From Chitinophagales bacterium (GTDB lineage: Bacteria; Bacteroidota; Bacteroidia; Chitinophagales; Chitinophagaceae): a stretch of 64,000 nt of DNA. The stretch covers positions 1 through 64,000 of the forward strand of contig JAATFV010000226.1 of the NCBI GenBank assembly GCA_015655015.1, given 5' to 3'. A program made the position numbers and the translations under genes. Shown here piece by piece: positions 1 to 8,731 of this stretch (positions are counted from its first letter, which is position 1; each line of letters starts with the position of its first letter). The notes below the pieces were generated by a model, which did no database searches, was not told the origin of the DNA, and saw only the letters and a list, made by a program, of their open reading frames with translations.

Positions 1-1169
1 ACATCCGCATAGATTTGGGTCGTACTGATTTTTGTATGCCCGAGCATTATTTGAACCGTTTCTAAAGGAACACCATTTTTTAGCGCAACTGTTTTTGCGA
101 AAGTATGCCGCGCCAAATGGAAAGTCATGTTTAAAACAATGCCGAATATCTCCATCAAATTTTTAAGGCATCGGTTGACCTCCTGATTGGTCACAGACGG
201 AAAAATGGTTCCCCCGGAAAGGGCATTGCCGCTCTCCCAATACTTATCAATCATACTGGTTGCTGTCTTTAAAAAGGGAACGGCGCAGAATTCATCTGAT
301 TTTGTCCGATAAATTTTACACCAGAGGGTTCCATCATCCGCTCTTTCCAAGTCCGTTGCAGATAGGGCCATTACATCCGCGAAAGCAAGACCGGTATAAC
401 AGGAAAAAATAAAAAGGTCCCGTATATATCCCAGTTTCTCGTTAACAAAATAGTGCTGGTCAATAGTGATTACCTCTTCCAGGGTTAGCTTCTTTCGCTT
501 GGATTTTTTTACTCCGCAACTGTACTTTCCAAAAGGATGTATCTTAAGCCATTCGATTTCTACCGACCAATTGACCATGCGTTTGAAACGTTGAATATGC
601 TTTGCCAGTCCATTCCCTTTGCAGGGATCATGTTCTTTGATGGGATGGTTGCGGACATAATGTTCAAAATCGGTTGCCAATTGCATATTCAACTGAGATA
701 GGTAAATATCCCCTCCGGGATATTTAGTGGGGATAAACAGAGTCACATAGTCGATGGTGGTTAGATAGTTTTTGTAGGTTCCCCATTTGAGCTTCGGCTC
801 CCAGATCTCTTTATAATAGGTCATTAATTCCAGGAGGGTATGCCCCTTTTGTAAGGTATGTATGCCCAGGTAGGCCGCCTTGACGGATTCGGCCGTGATT
901 AAAGCCCCGCTGTCTTCCAGCATCCGGTACTTTTCTTTTATTTTAAAACGCACATCGTCAATATAATCATTGACGGCCTTTACCTCGATGGTTTTGCCCT
1001 TTACCGTTTCTTCTTTAGGGTTCCAGGCACCTGCATCAATCTGTTCCTTAATAGATATTTCTTTGCGCTCCCCATCGACCGAAATACGGGCATAGATCAG
1101 GGCTTTCTTGTTATTTTCCTTACACCGCCGGATAAGGAAATCAATACCGAATGAATGTGTTGATCTCAT
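1..1169 (-). CDS. Tyrosine recombinase (IntDOT-like integrase), C-terminus cut by window edge
   Basis: Site-specific integrase of the Bacteroidota tyrosine recombinase type, which cuts and rejoins DNA at att sites. Reading down from the ATG at 1169 gives 389 codons without a stop, so only the last few residues are outside the window. The N-terminal third is an Arm/SAM-like DNA-binding region. The catalytic part shows TGLAFADV (about residues 259-266), HLARHTF (His351, Arg354), GHTKIS (His378) and TTQIYAD with the nucleophile Tyr387. The box I Arg of classical recombinases is Ala here (TGLA), as in the IntDOT group where this Arg is also missing. The gene reads out of the window, so the mobile element probably lies to the left. 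A tRNA-end remnant follows at 1468-1488. Confidence 0.93.
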   Translation of the reverse strand, partial: MRSTHSFGIDFLIRRCKENNKKALIYARISVDGERKEISIKEQIDAGAWNPKEETVKGKTIEVKAVNDYIDDVRFKIKEKYRMLEDSGALITAESVKAAYLGIHTLQKGHTLLELMTYYKEIWEPKLKWGTYKNYLTTIDYVTLFIPTKYPGGDIYLSQLNMQLATDFEHYVRNHPIKEHDPCKGNGLAKHIQRFKRMVNWSVEIEWLKIHPFGKYSCGVKKSKRKKLTLEEVITIDQHYFVNEKLGYIRDLFIFSCYTGLAFADVMALSATDLERADDGTLWCKIYRTKSDEFCAVPFLKTATSMIDKYWESGNALSGGTIFPSVTNQEVNRCLKNLMEIFGIVLNMTFHLARHTFAKTVALKNGVPLETVQIMLGHTKISTTQIYAD

Positions 1170-1412
1170 ACAACATAATTTGATAGGTTTTGAAATGATT
1201 TGAATTCACTCTTCACTTTCTTTGTCAGGCCGCACGTTCGAATCCTTTTCGAATCCTATCAAAAAAGGTCAAATAAAATTAACCTAATGATATATGATCC
1301 AATGAATTACGAGCCATCCAGTGAGTTCAAAGGCTATGCCAGAAACAACTCACCGATTTGCTCACCGGAGTTTGGCTATTTTTTGATATAAAAGGGGAAG
1401 GCTATAACGAAA

Positions 1413-1445
1413 GAAGCCTATAAATAATCAATATTTATAGGCTTC
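1413..1445. terminator. Perfect 14-bp inverted repeat, terminator-like
   Basis: GAAGCCTATAAATA at 1413-1426 is perfectly complementary to 1432-1445, with a 5-nt loop. On the - strand it comes just after the tRNA 3' remnant, where a tRNA terminator would sit. The T-tract after it is weak, so termination is inferred. Confidence 0.5.
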
Positions 1446-1467
1446 GAATCAATTTGATGAACTTTTA

Positions 1468-1488
1468 GTCGGGAAGACAGGATTCGAA
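1468..1488 (-). repeat. tRNA 3'-end remnant, probable attachment site (att)
   Basis: On the - strand this reads as the 3' end of a tRNA: T-loop TTCGAAT, T-stem 3' side CCTGT, acceptor 3' side CTTCCCG, discriminator A. The 5' part of the tRNA is absent; the stop codon of the next gene follows within 10 bp. Tyrosine integrases commonly use tRNA 3' ends, and the duplicated end remains as a fragment. The acceptor resembles a tRNA-Pro of this phylum, but the isotype is a guess. Confidence 0.6.
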
Positions 1489-1494
1489 TTACTC

Positions 1495-2334
1495 TTAAAG
1501 CCGGGATCGAAGTTCCTGTAAATACGCGGGGGCATGGAGCAGGCGGCTGCCATACCAGCTGAAGATCTCTCCGTCTACCAGCCGGATCGTGGCATCGGTG
1601 AGGACTTCTCTAATTTCCGCGATATGCCGTTCCTTGAACGGGTAGGGTTCCGAGGAGAGGAGGACGAGCTCGCAGCCTGATTTTTTTAATTCCTCCAGTT
1701 CAATGGAGGGATAACGGGCCTGATCATGGAAGATGTTGGTAAAACCGGCTATTTGCAGCATCGTCTGGATGAAGGTGTCGCCTCCAGCGACCATCCAGGG
1801 GTTGCGCCAGATGAAATAGGCGGTGCGGGGGGATGCGGCGGGGCCTTGAGGTGATCCGGCAGAGGCTTCGGCAGGTGAGATACAGGCAGTTGGGATGCCC
1901 AATCTGAGGCCGGCAAACCGTCGATCGATCTCTTCAGCCAGTTTCAGGGCGGGCTGGATTTTGCCGGTGAGGTCACCTATGTTACGGATCATTTCGAGTG
2001 CATCGGGCACTGTTTGTACATCACTTACCCAGACCGGATAATGGCGCATCAATTCTTCGATCTGCTCCCGGTTATTTTCTTCTTTGTTGGCAATGATGAG
2101 GTCGGGTTGCAAGGCCCGGATGATTTCCTGGCGGATATCCTTTGTGCCGCCTATTCTTGTTTTGTACCGATACCAGGAGGGGGGATGGACACAAAATTTG
2201 GTAATGCCCGCTACTTCTTCTTCCAGTCCGAGCGTATAAAGCAATTCGGTCTGTGAAGGTACCAGGGAGATGATACGTTGGGGCGGATGATCGAGGGTGA
2301 TCGTTCGGCCTAGCTGGTCTGTAAAGAATGGCAT
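1495..2334 (-). CDS. Helical-backbone metal/corrinoid receptor (BtuF/TroA-like), no signal peptide
   Basis: Family of ABC-transporter substrate-binding proteins for cobalamin or iron-siderophores (Peripla_BP_2 fold). Near the N-terminus RIISLVPSQTELLYTLGL is the typical first lobe, followed by GGTKD and QPDLIIANKEEN. The C-terminal lobe has FIWRNPWMVAGGDTFIQ. The frame is open back to 2469, but the upstream residues look noncoding and MPFFTDQLGRTI matches the family start, so the ATG at 2334 is preferred (about 280 residues). There is no signal peptide or lipobox and no permease or ATPase gene nearby. It may act in the cytoplasm or not be a transport receptor at all. Confidence 0.82.
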   Translation of the reverse strand: MPFFTDQLGRTITLDHPPQRIISLVPSQTELLYTLGLEEEVAGITKFCVHPPSWYRYKTRIGGTKDIRQEIIRALQPDLIIANKEENNREQIEELMRHYPVWVSDVQTVPDALEMIRNIGDLTGKIQPALKLAEEIDRRFAGLRLGIPTACISPAEASAGSPQGPAASPRTAYFIWRNPWMVAGGDTFIQTMLQIAGFTNIFHDQARYPSIELEELKKSGCELVLLSSEPYPFKERHIAEIREVLTDATIRLVDGEIFSWYGSRLLHAPAYLQELRSRL

Positions 2335-3269
2335 GTCAAAAAAATATGACTGCAATATATAGAGAAAGAGGCGGTCCGGGGGAAGGTCCCGCTGGAGATG
2401 TGGCATGCCCGTGGGCATTGGAAAGAAATGTAGTGTCTTCCCTGAAGGCCTCCTGCTAAATTCACGCACTAATCAGAGTCTAGCAGGAGGGTACTGGAGT
2501 TAAAGCAGATTGGTTTGGTTCACTTCGGATTGGATGCTGCTTCCTGGTTTTTCTTTTGGACGTTGGATCTTGGATAGTCTTTGTTAGGTTTTTGGATGTT
2601 TCAGGTTTTTCAAGGATAATTTCGATTTTTTTCAGGAACAGGGTTTGGGTTCTTCTTTTGGATTTTTGGACTTTAGATCTTGGTTTTTCGGTTTTTCAAT
2701 GGTCCTGGATCTTTAACGGGTTTGTTGGTTTTTCTTTCGGACTTTGGATCTTTAACGGGTTTGCTGGATCAGCGCCTACAGTTCAGGGCCTTTTTCGGAA
2801 GCATGTATCGTTAGCGTTTCAACAGAAATTGGATTAGAAGGATAAAGTAGAAGTTGACTGATACTGGATTTTATCACCTTGGAAATTTCTTAGGTATTGG
2901 GTTTTGGTTTTGTTGGATGTTGGATTTGTTTTGGTTTTTTTAGGATATCGGGTGATTGATATTTATCAATCAACTTCTATATCAAAAATAATTTGTTAAA
3001 GTTGGAAAGACAATAGAGTTTTTGCTCGATTTTTTTACAGCAGGATTTACTAAGATGTTCGTAATTACTGCGTTAGATAATAGTAGGATTTCGATGATAC
3101 TTTATAGGGATTATACGATACGTGGGGCGAAGTGGCTGGAAATTAAGAAGTTGTGGGGGGAGGTGACGCCTTCGGCGTCGGGGGAGCGGGAGCTGTACAG
3201 ATGAAAACTTCGGCAAAGCGTCGTTCCTCGCTTTACCTCGTTCGTACCCTTCGCTTGGCTCGGGTAGGG
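2335..3269. other. Long noncoding stretch with T/G-rich repeats and GC-rich hairpins
   Basis: I see no gene. From about 2519 to 2940 the + strand is T/G-rich and built of degenerate units around TTTTTGGA and GGATCTT, including an exact 19-bp direct repeat. An inverted repeat (TGATTGAT, loop ATTT, ATCAATCA) lies at 2953-2972. At 3165-3179 there is a GACGCC-TTC-GGCGTC hairpin and at 3271-3289 a perfect 8-bp hairpin (loop TAC) overlapping the stop codon of the next gene, possibly ending its transcript. Reading frames here are side effects of the low complexity. Confidence 0.6.
2706..2763. repeat. 19-bp direct repeat, 39-bp period
   Basis: TGGATCTTTAACGGGTTTG occurs exactly at 2706-2724 and 2745-2763 inside the T/G-rich intergenic block. 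Related degenerate units (GGACGTTGGATCTTGG, GGACTTTAGATCTTGG) lie upstream. Confidence 0.8.
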
Positions 3270-4631
3270 CTAAGCGCCTACGGCGCTTATGATGTCATAC
3301 TTCGTAACAATGTGATAGTTGTTGCTATCATCTTTCCCCAGCACAGCTCCATTTTCCCGGGTGATGAGGCTGCTCAGCCTTTCCACGGGGGTGTCAAAGG
3401 AGACTACGGGGTAAGATTTTTCCAGGATCTCTCCGATCTTTTTGGTTTTGATGTCCATCCCGTTATTCATAATGCGGGCAAATAGTCCGCTCTCGCTGAT
3501 TGCGCCGATCAGTTCGCCTTTCAGGAGTACGGGGATATTCTCCACATTGTATTTCTGCATGAGCTCGACCGCTTCCGCTACGGTCTGTTCCGGGGTAGCT
3601 GTGATCAGGCGTTTGGCTCCCCGGCCTGAGATGATGTCTTTAAAGGTTTTGACAGCCATGAAACCTCTCTCCATCATCCATTGGTCATTGTATATTTTCC
3701 CCACATAGCGGCTTCCGTGGTCGTGGAAGATCACTACCACCAGGTCGTCTTTTTTCAGCAGGTCTTTTAGCTGGAGCATGCCTTGCAGGGCCGTTCCTGC
3801 GCTATATCCGCAGAATAATCCTTCTTCTTTGGCAATACGGCGGGCCATGATGGCGGCATCTTTATCCGTCACCTGTTCAAAAACATCCACATATTTCATA
3901 TCGTAATTCTGCGGTACGAAGTCTTCCCCGATGCCTTCGCTGATATAGGGATGTACCTCATTCATATCGATCTCTCCCGTGCGGAAGTATTTGGTAAGCA
4001 GGGAGCCGAAGGGGTCCATGGCCCAGACCTGTATGGCGGGATTCTTTTCTTTCAGGAACATGGCTGTGCCGGTCACTGTTCCTCCGGTGCCGGTAGCTAC
4101 GACCAGGTGGGTGACTTTTCCATCGGTCTGTTCCCAGATCTCCGGTCCGGTCGTTTCGTAATGGGCCAGCCTGTTAGCCAGGTTGTCGTATTGATTGGAG
4201 TGGAAGGAATTGGGGATCTCTTTGGCCAGGCGGCGGGCGATGGAGTAATAGGAGCGGGGATCTTCCGGTTCCACATTGGTGGGACAGACGATCACTTCGG
4301 CGCCCAGCGCTTTCAGGATATCGATCTTTTCTTTGGATTGTTTGTCCGTGGTGGTAAAAATACACTTATATCCTCTTACGACAGCAGCCAGGGCGAGGCC
4401 CATCCCGGTATTGCCGGAGGTGCATTCAATGATCGTTCCGCCGGGCAGTAATTTTCCTTCCTGCTCTGCGACTTCCACCATTTTCAGCGCCATACGGTCT
4501 TTAATGGAGTTGCCGGGATTAAAATACTCCACTTTGGCCAGTACGGTGCAGGGCAGATCCCTGGTTAATTTGTTAAGGCGGATGAGCGGTGTATGCCCGA
4601 TCGTCTCCAGAATATTGTTTTTGATATCCAT
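3270..4631 (-). CDS. Cystathionine beta-synthase (PLP enzyme with C-terminal CBS domain pair)
   Basis: Condenses serine or O-acetylserine with homocysteine or sulfide, giving cystathionine or cysteine, in the cytosol. The PLP fold-type II core has Lys44 in FNPGNSIKDRMA, the substrate loop ECTSGNTGMGLA and the phosphate-binding loop GTGGTVTGTA. EGLFCGYSAGTA closes the active site. Two CBS motifs follow from about residue 335 to the end (453 residues). The frame extends to 4676, but MDIKNNILETIGHTPL at 4631 matches the family start. A CBS pair rather than the short CysK form favours cystathionine beta-synthase; O-acetylserine sulfhydrylase activity cannot be excluded. Confidence 0.9.
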   Translation of the reverse strand: MDIKNNILETIGHTPLIRLNKLTRDLPCTVLAKVEYFNPGNSIKDRMALKMVEVAEQEGKLLPGGTIIECTSGNTGMGLALAAVVRGYKCIFTTTDKQSKEKIDILKALGAEVIVCPTNVEPEDPRSYYSIARRLAKEIPNSFHSNQYDNLANRLAHYETTGPEIWEQTDGKVTHLVVATGTGGTVTGTAMFLKEKNPAIQVWAMDPFGSLLTKYFRTGEIDMNEVHPYISEGIGEDFVPQNYDMKYVDVFEQVTDKDAAIMARRIAKEEGLFCGYSAGTALQGMLQLKDLLKKDDLVVVIFHDHGSRYVGKIYNDQWMMERGFMAVKTFKDIISGRGAKRLITATPEQTVAEAVELMQKYNVENIPVLLKGELIGAISESGLFARIMNNGMDIKTKKIGEILEKSYPVVSFDTPVERLSSLITRENGAVLGKDDSNNYHIVTKYDIISAVGA

Positions 4632-4743
4632 ATTGCTGTTTGTTCGTGGTAAAGGTATGATTTTGGCCCCGTTCACCGGCCGGGATTTTAGGGTTCCTGA
4701 TCCCGGATGTTCAGAATGGAACCTTGTTGATAAATCAAAATTT

Positions 4744-4770
4744 TTTGTTTCAATTCATCCTTTACATTTG
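4744..4770 (+). promoter_or_regulatory. Bacteroidota-type promoter for tex
   Basis: TTTG at 4744-4747 and TACATTTG at 4763-4770 match the -33 (TTTG) and -7 (TAnnTTTG) boxes; the 15-bp gap is a little short. The roughly 110-nt leader to tex contains C/G-rich partly complementary stretches (4788-4800 with 4822-4833) that may fold. Confidence 0.5.
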
Positions 4771-4884
4771 CTCCCCGTTACAGGACATTTCCCCCGGGAG
4801 GAACCCCTGATAAAAGGTGATCTTTCCCGGGAAAACCAACAATAATAATGAACTTCGGCCTACCTCAAAAATAGAAATTATACT

Positions 4885-7200
4885 ATGGAACCTACCTATA
4901 TACAGAAGATCGCTGAGAAGACAAATCTGCGGTTAAACCAGATCAACAACGTATTTGAACTGCATAGCGGAGGGGCTACGATCCCCTTTATGGCCCGTTA
5001 CCGTAAAGAGGCTACGGGCAATATGGACGAAGTGCAGATCAATGATGTGGTCGAGCAGATCAAATATTTTACGGAGCTGGACAAGCGTAAAGAGACTGTC
5101 CTAAAGACCATCGAGGGGCTGGGCAAGCTGACGCCTGAATTGAAACAACGTATCGAAAATTGTTACGACGCTACGATATTGGAAGACATCTATCTTCCCT
5201 ATAAGCCCAAACGTAAAACAAGGGCGACTACGGCTATCGAGAAAGGGCTGGAGCCGCTGGCAAAATTCATTTTTGAGCAGGAAGGCAGCGATCCTGCTGA
5301 AGAGGCTGCAAAATTTGTGAACGAGCAGGTGAAGGATACCAAAGAGGCCCTGCAGGGCGCCCGGGATATCATTGCAGAATGGATCGCGGAAAATGAGCAG
5401 GCCCGTAATAAAGTAAGGCAGCTGTTCACAGAAGGAGCCGCACTCAGCTCGAAAGTGCTGGCGAGTAAAAAGGACGAAGAGGAAGCGCAGAAATACCGGG
5501 ATTATTTTGAGTTCAGCGAACCGCTGGCTGATTGTCCTTCTCACCGTATCCTGGCGATCCGCCGCGGAGAGAAAGAAGGCTGCCTGATCATGGATCTGAA
5601 TATCGACAAACAGGCGGCTACGGATGGACTGGAGAGGATATTTATAAAGAACGCTTCCCCCACGGCGGCAGAAGTAAAAAAAGCGATCGAAGACAGTTTT
5701 GACCGTCTCCTGAAGTCTTCCATTGAGAATGAATTCCGGCTGCTCAGCAAGAATAAGGCCGATGAGGAAGCGATCCGGGTGTTTGCAGAAAACCTCCGCC
5801 AGCTGTTACTCGCCTCCCCGCTGGGATCGAAGAGGATACTGGCGCTGGATCCCGGGTTCCGTACCGGTTGTAAAGTTGTGTGCCTGGATGCGCAGGGGAA
5901 TTTCCTGCATAACAGCACCATCTATCCGCATCCGCCGCAGAATGACTGGCAGGAAAGTGTAGCGGAGCTCAAACATTTAGTCCAGCGGTATGATATCGAG
6001 GCGATCGGCGTAGGCAATGGAACGGCCGGAAGAGAGACCGAGCAATTGGTGCGGAGCATCGATTTTGGGAAAAAGGTGAGCGTCTTCATGGTGAATGAGA
6101 GCGGCGCCTCCATCTATTCTGCTTCCGAAGTGGCCAGGGAAGAATTTCCTGACCAGGATATTACGGTGCGGGGAGCGGTGAGCATCGGCCGCCGGCTGCT
6201 GGACCCGCTGAGCGAATTGGTAAAGATCGATGCGAAGTCCATCGGGGTGGGGCAATACCAGCATGATGTGAACCAGAACAAGCTGAAAGATGAGCTGGAC
6301 CGTATCGTGGAGAGCTGCGTGAACCACGTAGGGGTGGACCTGAATACAGCCAGCAAACACCTGCTGACCTACGTCTCGGGACTAAGCGCCACGCTGGCTA
6401 AGAATATTGTGGAGTACCGGGCTAAGAACGGGGCTTTTACCACCCGGGATGAATTGAAGAAAGTGAGCCTGATGGGGCCGAAGAGCTTTGAGCAGTGTGC
6501 GGGGTTCTTACGGATCCGGGAGGCTGTCAACCCCCTCGATAACAGCGCCGTACATCCGGAGACCTACTATGTAGTGGAATCCATGGCGAAGGACCTGAAC
6601 TGTTCTGTCCTGGACCTTATCAGCAAAGGGGAATTACGCAAGCAGATCACTAAGAAAAAATATGTTTCCGAGACGGTGGGTGAGTTTACCATCGATGATA
6701 TCCTGAAAGAATTGGAAAAGCCCGGCAGGGATCCCCGCAGTACGATCGAGGAATTCCGGTTTGAAGAGACGATCAAGACCGTGGAAGATCTTAAACAGGG
6801 GATGACGGTGCCGGGCATCGTCACCAATATCACGAATTTCGGGGTGTTTGTCGACATCGGCGTCAAGCAGGACGGGCTGGTGCATATTTCACAGCTGAGC
6901 AATACGTATGTGTCGGATCCGAATGAAGTGGTGAAGCTGCAGCAGAAGGTGATGGTAACGGTGATGGAAGTGGATGTGGCCCGTAAACGGATCTCTCTGT
7001 CGATGAAGGGGCAGGGTGCCGCTGCCGGCAGTAAGCCGCAGGCTTCAGGACAGAAGGCGCCGGGAGGCGGCGGGGGAAATCGGCCGGGTGCTGGCGGCGG
7101 GACCGGGAAAGCGGGTGCTGGTGCGGGTGTTAAGAAGGACGCGCCGATGGATCCTTTCCAGGCGAAGCTGATGGAGCTAAAGAAGAAGTTCAAGGAATAA
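4885..7200 (+). CDS. tex: Tex family S1 RNA-binding transcription accessory protein
   Basis: Nucleic-acid-binding protein of the Tex/YhgF family. The order of parts is typical: helical N-terminal region, YqgF/RNase H-like domain (LALDPGFRTGCKVV, about residues 320-445), helix-hairpin-helix segment (LNTASKHLLTYVSGLS onward, about 490-560) and an S1 domain (GMTVPGIVTNITNFGVFVDI onward, about 637-708). The 771 residues are near family length, with an added low-complexity Gly/Ala/Lys tail of about 60 residues. It stands alone with its own promoter; the next gene is convergent. Confidence 0.95.
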   Translation: MEPTYIQKIAEKTNLRLNQINNVFELHSGGATIPFMARYRKEATGNMDEVQINDVVEQIKYFTELDKRKETVLKTIEGLGKLTPELKQRIENCYDATILEDIYLPYKPKRKTRATTAIEKGLEPLAKFIFEQEGSDPAEEAAKFVNEQVKDTKEALQGARDIIAEWIAENEQARNKVRQLFTEGAALSSKVLASKKDEEEAQKYRDYFEFSEPLADCPSHRILAIRRGEKEGCLIMDLNIDKQAATDGLERIFIKNASPTAAEVKKAIEDSFDRLLKSSIENEFRLLSKNKADEEAIRVFAENLRQLLLASPLGSKRILALDPGFRTGCKVVCLDAQGNFLHNSTIYPHPPQNDWQESVAELKHLVQRYDIEAIGVGNGTAGRETEQLVRSIDFGKKVSVFMVNESGASIYSASEVAREEFPDQDITVRGAVSIGRRLLDPLSELVKIDAKSIGVGQYQHDVNQNKLKDELDRIVESCVNHVGVDLNTASKHLLTYVSGLSATLAKNIVEYRAKNGAFTTRDELKKVSLMGPKSFEQCAGFLRIREAVNPLDNSAVHPETYYVVESMAKDLNCSVLDLISKGELRKQITKKKYVSETVGEFTIDDILKELEKPGRDPRSTIEEFRFEETIKTVEDLKQGMTVPGIVTNITNFGVFVDIGVKQDGLVHISQLSNTYVSDPNEVVKLQQKVMVTVMEVDVARKRISLSMKGQGAAAGSKPQASGQKAPGGGGGNRPGAGGGTGKAGAGAGVKKDAPMDPFQAKLMELKKKFKE

Positions 7201-7226
7201 AAAACCTCCCCGAAATTCGGAGAGGT
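7199..7226 (-). terminator. Rho-independent terminator of the sigma/anti-sigma operon
   Basis: On the - strand ACCTCTCCGAA pairs with TTCGGGGAGGT (one G-U pair), followed by a run of six T. The T-run and the wobble pair favour this strand, so it ends transcripts coming from 8412-7253. A second perfect 7-bp hairpin (7238-7254) overlaps the anti-sigma stop codon. Confidence 0.7.
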
Positions 7227-7252
7227 CTACCGGACTCAATGATCAGGGATCA

Positions 7253-7786
7253 TTAAGCTGCTTTGCGGGATGCAATAGCTTGCTGCTTTTTCCGCTGCAG
7301 ATACATATCCAGCAGCATCAGCCCCAGGACTACAGTGACCAGGACGAAGACATTGGCATAGGCGCTGTTCAGCACTTTTCCCAGGTTGAGCTTGTCCACG
7401 TCGATATTATATTGCGGCACCAGGGTGGAGGAACTATGTCCCGACCATTTGAACTGCCCCAGGCAGTAGACCAGGAAGCCTGTGATCATGGTGAGAAAGA
7501 AAATTCCAATGCTTCGTATGATGTTCTTATTAATATAGGTTTTAGTGGCCGGAGCCACCTGGAGCCGGGAGATCTCTTCCATGACATTGAGGGTAAACCG
7601 CATGGAAGGGGCGTCCAGCTCAGCGCTGCCCATTAACTGATGGACGTTCAGCAGCTCTTTATATTTCCGCTGCCATTCCAGATTCGCTGATATCAGTGCG
7701 GAGACGGCCAGCTTTTCGTCAGGGCTGCTGAGCCCGTCAATGAAATCCCACAAACGCTCTTCCATGTTCTCCTGCTGCGTGTTCAT
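7253..7786 (-). CDS. Membrane protein, probable anti-sigma factor
   Basis: The 177-residue protein has a short acidic N-terminal region (EERLWDFIDGLSSPDEKLAV) of the kind seen in Bacteroidota anti-sigma factors. Two membrane segments follow at about residues 82-105 and 135-158, with a basic tail. The start at 7786 is fixed by a strong Shine-Dalgarno (AAAGGAGG, 4 nt before ATG), which is unusual in this phylum; an ATG at 7804 lies before it. It begins 36 bp after the ECF sigma gene, so the pair is probably translated together and the protein probably holds that sigma factor at the membrane. The partner assignment rests on position only. Confidence 0.75.
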   Translation of the reverse strand: MNTQQENMEERLWDFIDGLSSPDEKLAVSALISANLEWQRKYKELLNVHQLMGSAELDAPSMRFTLNVMEEISRLQVAPATKTYINKNIIRSIGIFFLTMITGFLVYCLGQFKWSGHSSSTLVPQYNIDVDKLNLGKVLNSAYANVFVLVTVVLGLMLLDMYLQRKKQQAIASRKAA

Positions 7787-7821
7787 AAAACCTCCTTTTA
7801 TCAATTTTTTACTCGTTTAAT

Positions 7822-8412
7822 TCAATCTCCCTGCAACTCGCTCACCTCCTGGCTGAAGTATTTCTCCATTTTGTCCTTCAGGCGATGCCGGGCTCGGTGG
7901 AGCTTTACTTTTACGGTATTAGGGTCCAGCTTCATCACCTTACCTATCTCTTCCAGGGATTGCTCCCCCTGGTAGAACAGGGTAATGAGCTGGGCATCAT
8001 CGGGGCTGAGCATCCGGATCGCCTGGTTTACCATAACATGCCTGGATTTTTGTTCTATGGTATTGGCTTTAAAAGCTGATTCCCGGTTTTCCAATTGCAA
8101 AGAAGTCCTTTCATTGTCGATAGAGGTCGTGTCCAGCTTCTTCTTTCGTAAGAAAGTAATGCAGCTGGTGCGCACCACCGTGTAAAGCCAGGTGCTGAAT
8201 TTGGATTCCCCCCGGAAGTCAGCCAAAGAACGATAGGATTTAACAAAAACATCCTGAGAGATCTCTTCTGCATCTTCGCGGCTATCGGTAAAACGCAATA
8301 CCAGGGTGAATACGTAATTCTGGTAACGTTCGACCAATAACGCAAAAAGAGTCGATTCTCCTTGCAGAATTCTGCTAATTATCTCTTTATCAGTGAGTCC
8401 GGGATGCATCAC
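7822..8412 (-). CDS. ECF-type RNA polymerase sigma factor
   Basis: Sigma-70 family member of 196 residues. Region 2 spans about residues 20-90 (FALLVERYQNYVFTLVLRF, REDAEEISQDVFVKSYRSL, FSTWLYTVVRT). Region 4 spans about 125-180 (LSPDDAQLITLFYQGEQSLE, then EIGKVMKLDPNTVKVKLHRA). Two adjacent ATGs (8412, 8409) are possible. It leads the two-gene operon with the membrane anti-sigma and is divergent from the DUF6249-like gene, a plausible target. Confidence 0.92.
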   Translation of the reverse strand: MMHPGLTDKEIISRILQGESTLFALLVERYQNYVFTLVLRFTDSREDAEEISQDVFVKSYRSLADFRGESKFSTWLYTVVRTSCITFLRKKKLDTTSIDNERTSLQLENRESAFKANTIEQKSRHVMVNQAIRMLSPDDAQLITLFYQGEQSLEEIGKVMKLDPNTVKVKLHRARHRLKDKMEKYFSQEVSELQGD

Positions 8413-8731
8413 GGTTATAAGACCCCTGTTGGTGCTCTTAGGTTACAAGAAAGTTACATTTTTATAAGACAGCGGAATAATATTAAAAGACCGGGGCACA
8501 TATTGCGAGATCGGGAGAAGACATTGAGAGGCCCGGGGACATCTGAGGGCGCCTGCCGACGTTGCGGGACCGGGGCTGTAACCTGAAAGAACGGATGGTA
8601 GTCTGAGGTATTGCAAACAGGCAACAGGCTCTTAAAAAGAATTTACAGAAAAACTGTAACATCGGGCGAGCTGCAGTAGTCCGATAGGGAGCAGGCCTAT
8701 AGAATTTATTAAAAGATAAAAACTTAATACA
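8413..8731. other. Divergent intergenic region with degenerate GC-rich repeats
   Basis: No gene. Between about 8490 and 8580 there are loose units of about 20-21 bp around GACCGGGG, GATCGGGA and GGCCCGGGGAC. No clear TAnnTTTG promoter was found for either flanking gene, which fits use of the ECF sigma factor, but that is only suggestive. Confidence 0.4.

Larger units (their letters stand above)
1170..1494. other. Noncoding att-type region beside the integrase
   Basis: No convincing gene; a 63-codon reading frame here has no recognisable features. The octamer TTCGAATC (a tRNA T-loop sequence) occurs on the + strand at 1237-1244, 1248-1255 and 1443-1450, and on the - strand at 1481-1488. Four copies in about 250 bp next to an integrase suggest core or arm recombinase sites. 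A perfect hairpin (1413-1445) and a tRNA 3'-end remnant (1468-1488) are listed separately. Confidence 0.5.

Noticed and set aside
1225-1260. Complete tRNA gene
   Set aside because: TTCGAATCC elements occur, but no D-arm, anticodon arm or acceptor pairing surrounds them.
2556-2837. Reading frame of about 93 codons
   Set aside because: It follows the T/G-rich repeats, with a biased Phe/Trp/Gly composition and no protein features.
3270-4676. Longer start for the cystathionine beta-synthase (4676)
   Set aside because: The extra 15 residues do not match the family, while MDIKNN at 4631 does.
4771-4884. Riboswitch in the tex leader
   Set aside because: Complementary C/G-rich stretches exist, but no known riboswitch core was recognised.
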